A DNA stretch of 35,687 nucleotides, taken from Zoogloeaceae bacterium. GTDB lineage: Bacteria > Pseudomonadota > Gammaproteobacteria > Burkholderiales > Rhodocyclaceae. The notes under the pieces were generated by a model. It was not told where the DNA came from. It made no database searches and worked only from the letters and a program-made list of their open reading frames with translations. The stretch is taken from contig JAITRP010000117.1 of assembly GCA_031288305.1 (NCBI GenBank), positions 1 to 35,687 of the forward strand, read 5' to 3'. A program made the position numbers and the translations under genes. Shown in pieces: positions 1 to 8,777 of this stretch; the stretch's first letter is position 1, and every line of letters starts with the position of its first letter.

Positions 1-274
1 TGGCGGCTGTCGATTCTGGATGGTCAGAGGCGGTATGCGCATGTGACGGCTTGCGAGGGGATGACGCGGGGCCGCGGAGACCGGGGATGAAGAAGATCGG
101 CGGCGAAAGTCGTAGGCGAACTCGCGCGTCCGGCGCTCCGCGCGCACGGACGGGAAAGCGAAGAAGAACGGAAGGCGCGCGGCGGCGCAGCGCCTTCGGC
201 AGCGAAGGCGTCATGGCGGGGCGGAAAGGTCTGGAAGCAGACCTGCCTCTTCAAATCGCGCCGGTACGCCGGGG
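1..274. other. No supportable gene; GC-rich degenerate stretch
   Basis: Reading frame 1 on the plus strand is open from the window edge to a stop at 88-90, giving about 29 residues that I do not recognise; it may be the end of a gene cut by the window edge. From 91 to 274 all frames are arginine/alanine-rich, as expected of random GC-rich DNA, and none has a convincing ribosome binding site. It lies immediately downstream of the broken transposase at 275-445, so decayed insertion-sequence DNA is likely. Confidence 0.4.
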
Positions 275-445
275 TCAAGCGTCTGATGCACTGCAACCTG
301 CCGGCTCCTGCTCACGCTCACCCTCCGGCGCGCGCGGACGGTGACAGCCCAGCGGATGCGCCTTGCGAGGCGGCAAGAGCGGCTCTATCCGCTCCCAGGG
401 CTTGTCGTCCAGCCGCCAGCCGTCATTCTTGGCAATCCGTCCCAT
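275..445 (-). pseudogene. IS5-family transposase, N-terminal stub (broken)
   Basis: Starting at the ATG at 445, behind a purine-rich AGGAGAGGA-type ribosome binding site, the frame reads GWRLDDKPWERIEPLLPPR and then HPLGCHRPR. This is the typical N-terminal DUF4096 helix-turn-helix segment of IS5-type DDE transposases (W-x2-IEPLLPP, HPLGCHRPR). After about 40 residues the similarity stops and the frame ends at 275, at 56 residues; the catalytic DDE domain is missing. An intact protein would be about 250-280 residues. It is a dead remnant. A second IS5-type fragment, from a different part of the protein, lies at 23083-23275. Confidence 0.75.
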
Positions 446-501
446 TTCCTCTCCTCTCCTTTCATTTCAATGCCGTACAGGGATGCTTCATCACTGAAAT
501 C

Positions 502-635
502 AGCAAGAAATTAGCGGCAGACCTTCAGGTCTGCCGGTCTAACGTCATTGGGAAGGGGTTTGCATCCCCTCCCCAATGGCTACGGTCGAAACCCCGGCCT
601 TCAGGGCGGGGTTTCAAACCAGAGTTAGTTTTACG
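502..635 (-). mobile_element. R2 element, copy 1 (134 bp, IS605-like non-autonomous)
   Basis: This is one of three copies in the window (others at 28700-28866 and 29796-29930). Read on the minus strand it begins CGTAAAACTAACTC and ends CTAATTTCTTGCT. Between are three inverted repeats: a CCCCGCCCTGAAGGCCGGGG-type hairpin, CATTGGGGAGGGG paired with CCCCTTCCCAATG, and CCGGCAGACCTGAAGGTCTG continuing to CCG. The left flank is TTTCAT. There is no open reading frame. Sharp shared ends, subterminal hairpins and a fixed left flank point to an element mobilised in trans by an IS200/IS605-type transposase; that assignment is inference. Confidence 0.7.
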
Positions 636-722
636 ATGAAATAGGCTCTGAATCCTCATTGCCCTATCGCGATCCATCGTCTAGCATTGTGCCCTTGAGC
701 TTTTGCGTTGCTGACAGACAAA

Positions 723-1106
723 ATGAACGGGGTCGAAATCCACGATATGCACCCAAGGGGTTATCTTGCCTTCGATTTGAAGGAAATTCTGGTGTGCCTG
801 AAGGAAGATGCGCTTGCGAGAGAGTGGAGTACAGCGAGCGTTGAGAGCACGGGCAGCGCTGCCGTTGCGCTTGAGTCCCTCGAAGATGGCGCTCCTGTGT
901 CAGGAGAGCGGCTACTTGATCTGTCTACGGGCGTCATTCAAATCATTTGGGGCGTTTTCTCAGGCCGTATTCCTGGCGAGGCAACGGACAGCCTGGTCAT
1001 CAAGGCGATTGACAGCACGTTTTGGGAGGTCTTCGGCAGTCCAGCGCACCTGGCAGGGATCCAAGCATGTTTCCATGATGTCAGGCCTGCGGGTTACACT
1101 ATCTGA
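723..1106 (+). CDS. Hypothetical small protein, partner of the DUF4288 gene
   Basis: I do not recognise this 127-residue protein. It begins MNGVEIHDMHPRGYLAFDL and has an acidic middle with several SG/TG turns and a hydrophobic stretch near LSTGVIQIIWGVF; there is no signal peptide or clear membrane helix. The ATG at 723 is preferred to an in-frame TTG at 708, although neither has a good ribosome binding site. It ends 18 bases before the DUF4288 gene on the same strand, so the two probably form a small two-gene unit. Codon use is less GC-biased than in the housekeeping genes and the unit sits between transposon debris and the hemB operon, which suggests acquired DNA. Confidence 0.6.
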   Translation: MNGVEIHDMHPRGYLAFDLKEILVCLKEDALAREWSTASVESTGSAAVALESLEDGAPVSGERLLDLSTGVIQIIWGVFSGRIPGEATDSLVIKAIDSTFWEVFGSPAHLAGIQACFHDVRPAGYTI

Positions 1107-1124
1107 CATGGCTGGGATACACAA

Positions 1125-1518
1125 ATGGCTGAATACGCAAAAGATGTCTCTCCCGTTGGCTGGCACATCGGCTCTTACCTGCTCCGGTTCGTAGAACTCG
1201 ACGCCCTTGGCAATGATGATCCAGACGAGGAGTTTCTCGTCTGGGAGACCACGGTCATTGTGAAAGTCGGCAGCATTGATGAGGCATATCATAAAACCGT
1301 TGCTGTGGCAGAGGCTGAAACCACTCCATACAAGGGCGGACAGGAGGGAGTTCCGGTGCAATGGGTCTTCGAGGGGGTAACCGAACTTTTGCCTATCCAT
1401 GAACCATCTTGAGGATGGCGCTGAGATCATGTGGGCGGAGCATGAGACCGTTAAGCTCAGTGATTTGAGAAAACGCGCAAGGTCGTTGAGCGCCTTCAAG
1501 GAACGCAAGCCGCGCTAA
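1125..1518 (+). pseudogene. DUF4288 family protein, frameshifted near the C-terminus
   Basis: The first frame (1125-1412, 95 residues) reads GWHIGSYLLRFVELDALG, then DEEFLVWETTVIVKV and VQWVFEGVTELLPIHEPS, then stops. This matches the pattern of small DUF4288 proteins, which typically open with a Trp-x-(A/G)-(S)-LLLRF strand and end with an acidic EDGAEIMW-type segment. The missing segment is present one base out of phase: from 1411 the sequence reads EDGAEIMWAEHETVKLSD and continues to a stop at 1516-1518. Removing one T at 1409-1410 joins the frames into about 130 residues. So this is either a recent one-base insertion or a sequencing error. The function of the family is unknown. Confidence 0.65.
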
Positions 1519-1554
1519 CTATTCATTCAAAAGCCGATGCCTTCGGCGCGGTGT

Positions 1555-2484
1555 TTAATCCAGGCGATAGACGTACAGCGCTGGTTCGCTTTTTGCGTCG
1601 GGCGGCAGGTCGGGCTCGACATCGGGAACCGGAAAGGCGTTGCTGATGAACAGGCTTTCCGGTTGCATTTCCCTCTTGGCCTTGCGCCAGAGTTCCGGCA
1701 TGGGCGCGGGCGAGAGAAAGCAATACACCGCCGAATAGGGCGCCAGGGGATGCCGCCAGAAATTGCCCCAACGCCAGACTATTTTTGTATTGCGGGTACG
1801 CAGCCAACCGATGAGCCAGGGCAACGGCGCATTTTCAACGCCAACGAGGCGCAGGTCGGGACGCAGGCGGGAAAGCGGCAAGAGCAGGCTGGCAATCCCC
1901 GCGCCAGCATCCAGCATTGCCGCTTCGCCGGGCAGCAGGGCGGCAAGGCGCCGGGCGGCAGGCTCGCCGCTCAAGAACAGGGGTACCCGCCCGCTCGCCG
2001 CGCCGCGAAACACCAAAAACAGCAACACGAAGGCCGACAGATACCAGAGCGGGGAAATGGAGCGTTGCAGCGCAACCCAAAGGAGCGGCGCGAAAAGGAA
2101 ATGCATGGGCGGTCGCCACCAGGGTTCCTCCAGAAAACAGGCGAACAAGGCGGCGGTCGCGCCGATGCCCAGACAGACGAACAGCAGCGAATCCAGCCAC
2201 GGCCATGCAAAACCAAAGAACAGGACAGTCAACAAAAGCGGGATACGCCACCAGAACCGCCGGTTTTGGCGCGGAAAACAGGCGAGCAGCACCGCGATTG
2301 TCCCGATGAACGGAGCAATCTCCAACAGCCGCCCAGCCGTCCGCGACGACCGCAGCGTCATGACGCCGAACAACTCCCCGCCAGCAACGGGAAACAACGC
2401 GCCCAAGCCCAGGACGAGGAAGGCGGCCAGGACTTGCAGGTTGAACAGCCGTACAAACTCGCGCATGGCCTGTATGTCGTTCAT
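1555..2484 (-). CDS. Membrane-anchored class I SAM-dependent methyltransferase-like protein
   Basis: This 309-residue protein has two parts. Residues about 15-165 contain five or six hydrophobic helices separated by short Arg-rich loops (for example LLLTVLFFGFAWPWLDSLLF). Residues about 180-309 look like a small Rossmann methyltransferase: AMLDAGAGIASLLLPLS is a motif I glycine loop, followed by DLRLVGVENAPL with an acidic residue at the end of strand 2, and a later AVYCFLSPAPMPELW strand. The substrate is unknown. It is the last gene of a minus-strand run engB-hemB-this gene, starting 17 bases after the hemB stop, so it is probably co-transcribed. A membrane-embedded N-terminus on such a domain suggests a lipid, quinone or membrane-protein target, but that is a guess. 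Confidence 0.75.
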   Translation of the reverse strand: MNDIQAMREFVRLFNLQVLAAFLVLGLGALFPVAGGELFGVMTLRSSRTAGRLLEIAPFIGTIAVLLACFPRQNRRFWWRIPLLLTVLFFGFAWPWLDSLLFVCLGIGATAALFACFLEEPWWRPPMHFLFAPLLWVALQRSISPLWYLSAFVLLFLVFRGAASGRVPLFLSGEPAARRLAALLPGEAAMLDAGAGIASLLLPLSRLRPDLRLVGVENAPLPWLIGWLRTRNTKIVWRWGNFWRHPLAPYSAVYCFLSPAPMPELWRKAKREMQPESLFISNAFPVPDVEPDLPPDAKSEPALYVYRLD

Positions 2485-2501
2485 TCTTCCTGGTTATCTC
2501 T

Positions 2502-3527
<1,026 letters not shown>

Positions 3528-3540
3528 TCATGAAAGGAAA

Positions 3541-4167
3541 TCAGGGTACAACGCCGTTTGAGGTTGGGGAGGCAAACCCCAACCAGCGCGCCAATACGCT
3601 TTCGCATTCGGCGACGCCGGTTTTTTTCAGACTGGAAAACAACTGCGCCGAACATTGCGCGCCCAGCGGCTTCAGGGCGGCGCGCACCTCGGTGAGCGCG
3701 GCGTTCTGCGCCTGCCGGGAAAGTTTGTCGGCCTTGGAGAGCAGGATATGCAGCGGACGCCCGGTGGGCGCAAACCAGTTCAGCATGCGGCAATCCAGTT
3801 CCGTCATCGGATGGCGGCAATCCATGATGACGAGCAGTCCCTTCAGCGGACCTCGGCCTTCCAGATAGGGCACGAGCAACTTCTTCCACTCTTTCTGGAT
3901 GGTCTCTGGCGTCCTGGCAAAGCCGTAGCCCGGCAAATCCACCAGATACTTGCCGGGAGCCACCGCGAAGTAATTGAGATGCTGGGTGCGCCCTGGCGTC
4001 TTGCTCACAAAGGCAAGCCGGGCACGTCCGACCAAGGTGTTGATGGCGGAAGACTTGCCCGCGTTGGAACGCCCGGAAAAAGCCACTTCGGCAAGGGAAT
4101 CCACTGGCAGGTCATGCAGGCGGGCAACCGTGGCGAGAAAAACGGCATTTTGCAAAAGGGGCATCAT
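3541..4167 (-). CDS. engB: Ribosome biogenesis GTPase EngB/YsxC
   Basis: EngB is an essential small GTPase for large-subunit ribosome assembly. G1 is GRSNAGKS (residues 32-39), the switch I region is KTPGRTQHLNYF, G3 is DLPGYG, G4 is LSKADK, and the late SSLKKTG segment is the usual G5 position. I start it at the tandem ATG at 4167 (208 residues). A longer frame from a TTG at 4218 adds 17 residues unlike the family, so it is rejected. It is divergent from cytochrome c4 with about 110 bases between the starts, and heads the engB-hemB-methyltransferase run. The engB/cytochrome c4 divergent pair is a common betaproteobacterial arrangement. Confidence 0.95.
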   Translation of the reverse strand: MMPLLQNAVFLATVARLHDLPVDSLAEVAFSGRSNAGKSSAINTLVGRARLAFVSKTPGRTQHLNYFAVAPGKYLVDLPGYGFARTPETIQKEWKKLLVPYLEGRGPLKGLLVIMDCRHPMTELDCRMLNWFAPTGRPLHILLSKADKLSRQAQNAALTEVRAALKPLGAQCSAQLFSSLKKTGVAECESVLARWLGFASPTSNGVVP

Positions 4168-4263
4168 CTGTGACCGGAAACAACAATTGCTATAGAATAA
4201 CAGGTTTGTAGGTATCAACGACCAGACGAATGTCTCATCGGGACCTTTCGCCTCATTTAGTAC

Positions 4264-4270
4264 AAAGGAG
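4264..4270 (+). promoter_or_regulatory. Ribosome binding site deciding the cytochrome c4 start
   Basis: AAAGGAG ends seven bases before the tandem ATG-ATG at 4278/4281. It fixes the start there and excludes the upstream in-frame codon at 4230, which would put extra residues ahead of the signal peptide. Confidence 0.8.
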
Positions 4271-4277
4271 TCTCCTC

Positions 4278-4904
4278 ATGATGCGCACAATGGCGCTGGC
4301 GCTCGTCGCTGCCGGCTTTGGTTTGAATGTCGCGGCGCAGGAAACCGCCACGCCCGCCGATCCCAATGCGGTTCCAATGCTGGTTGGAGCCGTTTGCACA
4401 CAATGCCACGGCGAAACTGGCATTAGCGCCGACCCCGCCAAATATCCGCATCTGTCCGGTCAGGTTCCCGATTACATCATCAAGCAATTGCGCGACTTCA
4501 AGGGGGGGGCGCGCAACGACCCGGAAATGACCGGCATGGCCTACACCGTTAGCACGGATGAAGACGCGCGCGCCATTGCGAACTGGTACGCCAAACAGAG
4601 CGTGACGCCTTCCGCCGCCACGCAGCCTGACCTGATCGAGCGCGGCAAGAAGCTCTGGCGCGCGGGGGACGCCGCCAAGGCTATCCCCGCGTGTTCAGGT
4701 TGTCACGGCGCGTCCGGCCAAGGCTTGCCCGCCCAGTACCCCCGTCTTTCCGGGCAACTTCCGTCTTATCTCGCCCTGCAACTGCAACGTTTCCGCAACG
4801 GCGAGCGCGCCAATGACCCGGAAGGCATGATGCGCGCCATCGCCGAACGGCTCACCGACAACGACATCAAGTCCGTTTCCGAATACGCCAGCGGCTTACG
4901 CTGA
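4278..4904 (+). CDS. Diheme cytochrome c4, periplasmic
   Basis: This 208-residue protein starts with a Sec signal peptide (MMRTMALALVAAGFGLNVAAQ, cleavage near AQ-E). Two class I cytochrome c domains follow, each with a CxxCH haem site: CTQCH in the N-terminal half and CSGCH in the C-terminal half. The repeated YPHLSGQVPDYIIKQL and YPRLSGQLPSYLALQL segments show the internal duplication typical of cytochrome c4, and the distal methionine ligands are plausibly in MTGMAYT and EGMMRAI. It carries electrons from the bc1 complex to terminal oxidases. A strong bidirectional hairpin follows the stop. The system I genes ccmA and ccmB at 21048-22337 could serve its haem attachment. Confidence 0.95.
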   Translation: MMRTMALALVAAGFGLNVAAQETATPADPNAVPMLVGAVCTQCHGETGISADPAKYPHLSGQVPDYIIKQLRDFKGGARNDPEMTGMAYTVSTDEDARAIANWYAKQSVTPSAATQPDLIERGKKLWRAGDAAKAIPACSGCHGASGQGLPAQYPRLSGQLPSYLALQLQRFRNGERANDPEGMMRAIAERLTDNDIKSVSEYASGLR

Positions 4905-4929
4905 ACGCCATCGCGGATGGGATTTGCGT

Positions 4930-4967
4930 CGAAAAAAACGCCAGGCAAAGTTTGGCGTTTTTTTTCG
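4930..4967. terminator. Bidirectional terminator between cytochrome c4 and the S49 peptidase gene
   Basis: GAAAAAAACGCCA at 4931-4943 pairs with TGGCGTTTTTTTTC at 4953-4966 around a nine-base loop. The A-run and T-run on the two sides allow it to end transcription from the convergent genes on both strands. It is followed at about 4979-5018 by a second hairpin (GTTTGAAAGC...CTTCAAAC) that matches a submodule of repeat family R1. Confidence 0.8.
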
Positions 4968-5054
4968 GGATAGGTTTGGGTTTGAAAGCAAAGTAAGCTC
5001 TTCGCCTTCAAACTGTGTACTCGACGCAAAACTAGCGCGCCTGGGTTGCGCGCC

Positions 5055-6032
5055 TTACTTCAGCGTTTTGGTCATCTGTTGCTTCAGCGATTGGCCGAAG
5101 CCGGTGGCGGCGTCCGCGCCCAAGCGTTTGGCAAAGCGTTCTGCAAGGTTTTCCTTGACCGAGAAATCGACGATTTTTTCCGCCTTGATCACCTCGCGCG
5201 CCACGCTGTCGGTCGTGCCCAGCGCATCCGTCAGCCCCAGTTCCACGCTTTTTGCGCCGCTCCAGACGAGGCCGGAAAACATTTCCGGCGTCTCTTTCAG
5301 GCGCTCGCCCCGTCCGGCGCGCACGGCCTGGATGAATTGCTGGTGAATTTCGGCCAGCAGACCTTCAATATACGCCTTGTCTTCCTCTTTCATGGGCGAG
5401 AAGGGATCCAGAAAGCCCTTGCTTTCCCCGGCGGTCATCAGGCGGCGTTCCACGCCCATTTTTTCCATCGCGCCGGTAAAGCCAAAACTATCGATCAAGA
5501 CGCCAATGGAGCCGACCAAGCTGGATTGATTGACATAAATCCCGTCCGCCGCCGCCGCGACGAAATACGCGCCGGAAGCGCAGATGTCCTCCACCACGGC
5601 ATACACGGGAATATCGGGATGCAGCGTTCTCTGGCGGCGAATCTCGTCATAAATCATTCCCGATTGCACCGGCGATCCGCCGGGGCTGTTGACCCGCAGG
5701 ATGACGCCTGCCGTATTCCGGTTTTCGAAAGCGGATTTGAGGGCGGAGTTGATGCGCTCCGCCGTCACGTCGCCCTGCGCGTCAATGACGCCTTGCAGGT
5801 TGATGAGCGCCGTATGCCGCGCATCTCCTGTCGGCTCGCTGTCCGCTTGCCATCCCGCCAGCACGGCCAGCAGGATGAAAAAATAGGCGAGCGCGGCGAG
5901 CTTGAAAAAAATCCCCCAGCGTCGTTTGGCGCGCTGTTCTTTCAGTGTGGCCAGGACCAGGTTTTCCAGAATCTTGCGCTCCCAGCCGGAATTGGGGTTG
6001 TCGGGGGTATTGGGGGTATTGGCGGTGTTCAT
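5055..6032 (-). CDS. S49-family signal peptide peptidase (SppA-like, short form)
   Basis: SppA-type proteases degrade leftover signal peptides at the inner membrane. This 325-residue form has one membrane helix (about 42-60, FFKLAALAYFFILLAVLAG) and one protease domain, as in the short SppA forms and unlike the roughly 600-residue duplicated E. coli SppA. Visible features are the NSPGGS oxyanion loop (115-120), the nucleophile S153 in CASGAYFVAAAAD and the general base K205 in AGESKGFLDPFSP. I prefer the ATG at 6032, with GGAAAA upstream, to the one at 6056, which lacks a ribosome binding site. It follows the HAD phosphatase gene on the same strand and converges on cytochrome c4. Confidence 0.92.
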   Translation of the reverse strand: MNTANTPNTPDNPNSGWERKILENLVLATLKEQRAKRRWGIFFKLAALAYFFILLAVLAGWQADSEPTGDARHTALINLQGVIDAQGDVTAERINSALKSAFENRNTAGVILRVNSPGGSPVQSGMIYDEIRRQRTLHPDIPVYAVVEDICASGAYFVAAAADGIYVNQSSLVGSIGVLIDSFGFTGAMEKMGVERRLMTAGESKGFLDPFSPMKEEDKAYIEGLLAEIHQQFIQAVRAGRGERLKETPEMFSGLVWSGAKSVELGLTDALGTTDSVAREVIKAEKIVDFSVKENLAERFAKRLGADAATGFGQSLKQQMTKTLK

Positions 6033-6133
6033 CGTATCGTTTTCCGTAGAAGACATGAAAAAGCGGTTCGGCACAGGAACCGCGCGTACAGCATACCCGC
6101 AAGTCAAATCACTGTCGATTTTGTCCGGACATT

Positions 6134-6787
6134 TCAGGCGTTTCTTTCCAGCCAGGCGTCCAATTCCGCCACGCTGCCAACGCAAGCCAGCGGCGAATCG
6201 GCGCGCAGGGCGGAGGCCGTGTGCGCGCCGTAACAAACCCCCACGGCGGCAACACCGGCATTCCTTGCCATTTCCAGGTCATGCGTGGTATCGCCAATCA
6301 TCAGGGTGCGTTCCGACGGGACACGTCGTTCCCGCATGAGTTCCAGCAACATTTGCGGATGCGGCTTGGAGCGGCATTGATCGGCGCAACGCAAGGCATG
6401 GAAACGGGCGCGCAGATTGAAATTATCCAGCGCCGCATCCAGTCCCTGGCGGCTTTTCCCGGTAGCGACCGCCAACTGGAATCCGCGTTCGGCAAGCCGC
6501 GCGAGCAGGCTTTCCACGCCCGGGAACAATGCCAGTTCGCGCTGGCAGGAAAAATAATGCCGCTGGTAACAATCCGCCATTTCCGGATAGCGTTCCGGCG
6601 GCAAATCCGGCGCGACATGGCGCAGCGCCTCGTACAGACCCAGACCGATGACATGCCGCGCCCGTTCTTCGGTTGGCGGCGTCAGTTCCAGATCGAGGCT
6701 GGCGGCGGAAATGGCATGCGCAATGGCGGCGGCGGAATCCATCAAGGTGCCGTCCCAGTCGAAAACGACGAGATCAAAGTTTCTCAT
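6134..6787 (-). CDS. HAD-superfamily phosphatase, phosphoglycolate-phosphatase-like
   Basis: This 217-residue hydrolase has the HAD motifs in order: FDWDGTLMDS (nucleophile D10, acid D12), AVATGKSRQGLD (motif II Thr, then the motif III region), and MIGDTTHDLEMARNAG (metal-binding acidic pair). The helical cap between motifs I and II is of the Gph type. Phosphoglycolate or another small phosphoester is the likely substrate, but HAD specificity cannot be read from motifs. It is 77-101 bases upstream of the S49 gene depending on the start chosen, so co-transcription is likely. In several betaproteobacteria a HAD gene sits next to an SppA-like gene and rluC, but no rluC is seen here. Confidence 0.9.
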   Translation of the reverse strand: MRNFDLVVFDWDGTLMDSAAAIAHAISAASLDLELTPPTEERARHVIGLGLYEALRHVAPDLPPERYPEMADCYQRHYFSCQRELALFPGVESLLARLAERGFQLAVATGKSRQGLDAALDNFNLRARFHALRCADQCRSKPHPQMLLELMRERRVPSERTLMIGDTTHDLEMARNAGVAAVGVCYGAHTASALRADSPLACVGSVAELDAWLERNA

Positions 6788-7024
6788 GGCAATGTCGAAT
6801 GTTGAAAAGGGAAATTACGATTTTTACGTTTGCGCATCCTTGCATTGTATTGATAACTTTGGCGAAAAACGGCAAACACGCGCATTTTAGGTCAAAAACA
6901 GATGCAATGCCGCACCCCGAAAAGGAAGGAAAACAAGGAAAATACCGTAAAACAACGACTTTTGCTTTACAAAATTTTCATGACGTTGTACCATCAACAA
7001 TCGTTTTTATGGACGACTTTTGTT

Positions 7025-8758
7025 ATGGTCGAATCTGTTACGGCATCGAGCCTGGGCGGACTGGCGCTGGCGCTGGTGCGAAGCAACCTGATCAAGGAAA
7101 GCGACGCGGCGCGCCTTTTGGCGCAATCTTCCACCAGCAAGACATCTTTTGCGGAAACACTGGTCAGCGCCCAAATCATTTCCGCTTCCGAACTGGCAAA
7201 ACTGGCTTCCGACACCTTCAGCGTTCCCCTGTTCGATCTTGACGCCTACGATGAAGCGCAGGCGCCCCAAGCCATCGACAAAAGCCTGGCGCAACAGCAT
7301 GCCATCATTCCCCTGTGCCAGCGTGGAAACCGCTTGATTGTCGCTGCCGCCGACCCCGCCGACCGGCGCGGGCTGGACGCCATCCGCTTCCAGAGCGGCA
7401 TGACGCTGGATGCCGTGGTCGTGGAAGTCGACAAGCTGGTGAATCTGGTCGACAAGCTCTCGGAAGACGCCAAGAGCATGTTGAACCGTTCGGATGCCGG
7501 CGAGATGGAAGGCGACGATCTGGATTCGGCGCTGGCGAACGAGGAACTCGAGGAACGCAGCGATATCGTTTCCCTGGATGCCGATGTCGAGGACGCGCCC
7601 ATCGTCCGTTTCCTGCAAAAAATATTGCTGGACGCCATCAGCGAAGGCGCTTCCGACATTCACTTCGAGCCTTACGAAAAATTCTACCGCATCCGTTTCC
7701 GGGTGGATGGCGCGCTGAAGGAAGTCACCAATCCGCCCCTGAACATCAAGGAAAAACTGGCGTCGCGCATAAAGGTCATTTCCCGGCTGGACATTTCGGA
7801 AAAGCGTCTGCCGCAGGACGGGCGCACCAAGCTGGCGGTCACCAAGACCCGCATCATCGATTTCCGGGTCAGCACCTTGCCCACCCTGTACGGGGAAAAA
7901 ATCGTCATGCGGATTCTCGATTCCAGCACCACGACCATGGGCATCGAAATCCTGGGCTACACCGAGGAACAGAAGAACACCCTGACGGACGCCATCCGGC
8001 GTCCCTACGGCATGGTGCTGACCACCGGTCCCACCGGCTCCGGAAAAACGGTGTCGCTGTACTCCTGCCTCAACCTTCTCAACAGCCCCGGCACCAATAT
8101 TTCCACGGTGGAAGATCCGGCGGAAATCAACCTTCCGGGCATCAATCAGGTCAATGTCGACGAAAAAACCGGGCTGACCTTCGCCAGCGCCTTGCGCTCC
8201 TTCTTGCGGCAAGATCCGGATGTCATCATGGTGGGCGAAATCCGCGATCTGGAAACCGCTGAAATCGCCGTCCGCGCCGCCCAGACCGGGCACATGGTGC
8301 TTTCCTCCCTGCACACCAACGACGCGCCGCAAACCGTGGTGCGGCTGGTGGATATGGGCATTCCTGTTTTCAATATCGCCTCCAGCATCCTGCTCATTTC
8401 GGCGCAACGCCTGGTGCGCCGTTTGTGCCCCGACTGCAGGGAGCCGGTGGACATGCCGCATGACGCGCTGTTGAGCGCGGGCTTTACGGAAAAGGACCTG
8501 GCGGAAAAATGGACGCTGTACGGCCCCAAGGGCTGCATGAAGTGCAAGGGCAAAGGGTACAAGGGGCGAATCGGCATCTACCAGGTCATGCCAATCTCGG
8601 ATAATATTCGCCATCTCATTCTAAATCACGCTACCGTCATGGACATTGCCAAGCAGGCTTCGGCGGATGGCGTTAAAACCCTGCGTGAATCCGGCATCCT
8701 GAAAATCAAGCAGGGGGTGACATCGCTGGAAGAAGTCCTGAGTTCAACCAATATCTAG
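7025..8758 (+). CDS. pilB: Type IV pilus assembly ATPase PilB
   Basis: PilB is the cytoplasmic hexameric motor that drives pilus extension. The N-terminal MshEN-type domain (about 1-150) opens ASSLGGLALALVRSNL. The ATPase core has an Asp box DIHFEPYEKFYRIRFRVDG, Walker A GPTGSGKT (about 335-342), a His/Asp region, and Walker B DPDVIMVGEIRD (about 397-408). A tetracysteine zinc site follows (CPDC about 468, CMKC about 504). I choose the ATG at 7025 (577 residues); the frame continues upstream to 6902 but that part is unlike PilB. pilC begins 19 bases after the stop and pilD overlaps pilC, so pilB-pilC-pilD is one operon. The pilin gene itself is not in the window. Confidence 0.97.
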   Translation: MVESVTASSLGGLALALVRSNLIKESDAARLLAQSSTSKTSFAETLVSAQIISASELAKLASDTFSVPLFDLDAYDEAQAPQAIDKSLAQQHAIIPLCQRGNRLIVAAADPADRRGLDAIRFQSGMTLDAVVVEVDKLVNLVDKLSEDAKSMLNRSDAGEMEGDDLDSALANEELEERSDIVSLDADVEDAPIVRFLQKILLDAISEGASDIHFEPYEKFYRIRFRVDGALKEVTNPPLNIKEKLASRIKVISRLDISEKRLPQDGRTKLAVTKTRIIDFRVSTLPTLYGEKIVMRILDSSTTTMGIEILGYTEEQKNTLTDAIRRPYGMVLTTGPTGSGKTVSLYSCLNLLNSPGTNISTVEDPAEINLPGINQVNVDEKTGLTFASALRSFLRQDPDVIMVGEIRDLETAEIAVRAAQTGHMVLSSLHTNDAPQTVVRLVDMGIPVFNIASSILLISAQRLVRRLCPDCREPVDMPHDALLSAGFTEKDLAEKWTLYGPKGCMKCKGKGYKGRIGIYQVMPISDNIRHLILNHATVMDIAKQASADGVKTLRESGILKIKQGVTSLEEVLSSTNI

Positions 8759-8777
8759 AGACCAAGGGGGAAGAAAT

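Noticed and set aside
1-90. C-terminal end of a gene at the window's left edge
   Set aside because: The 29 open residues match no family I know and the region beyond is degenerate; kept only as an unassigned stretch.
286-639. A 117-residue plus-strand frame over the left debris zone
   Set aside because: It runs through the antisense of the IS5 transposase stub and into the R2 repeat, so it is chance coding.
4168-4218. Extended N-terminus of EngB from a TTG codon
   Set aside because: The extra residues are unlike the family and the tandem ATG at 4167 gives the normal length.
7007-8614. A 535-residue open frame antisense to pilB
   Set aside because: It lies wholly opposite a clear PilB gene, is rich in His, Gln, Asp and Gly as expected of the complement of GC-rich codons, and has no family motif.
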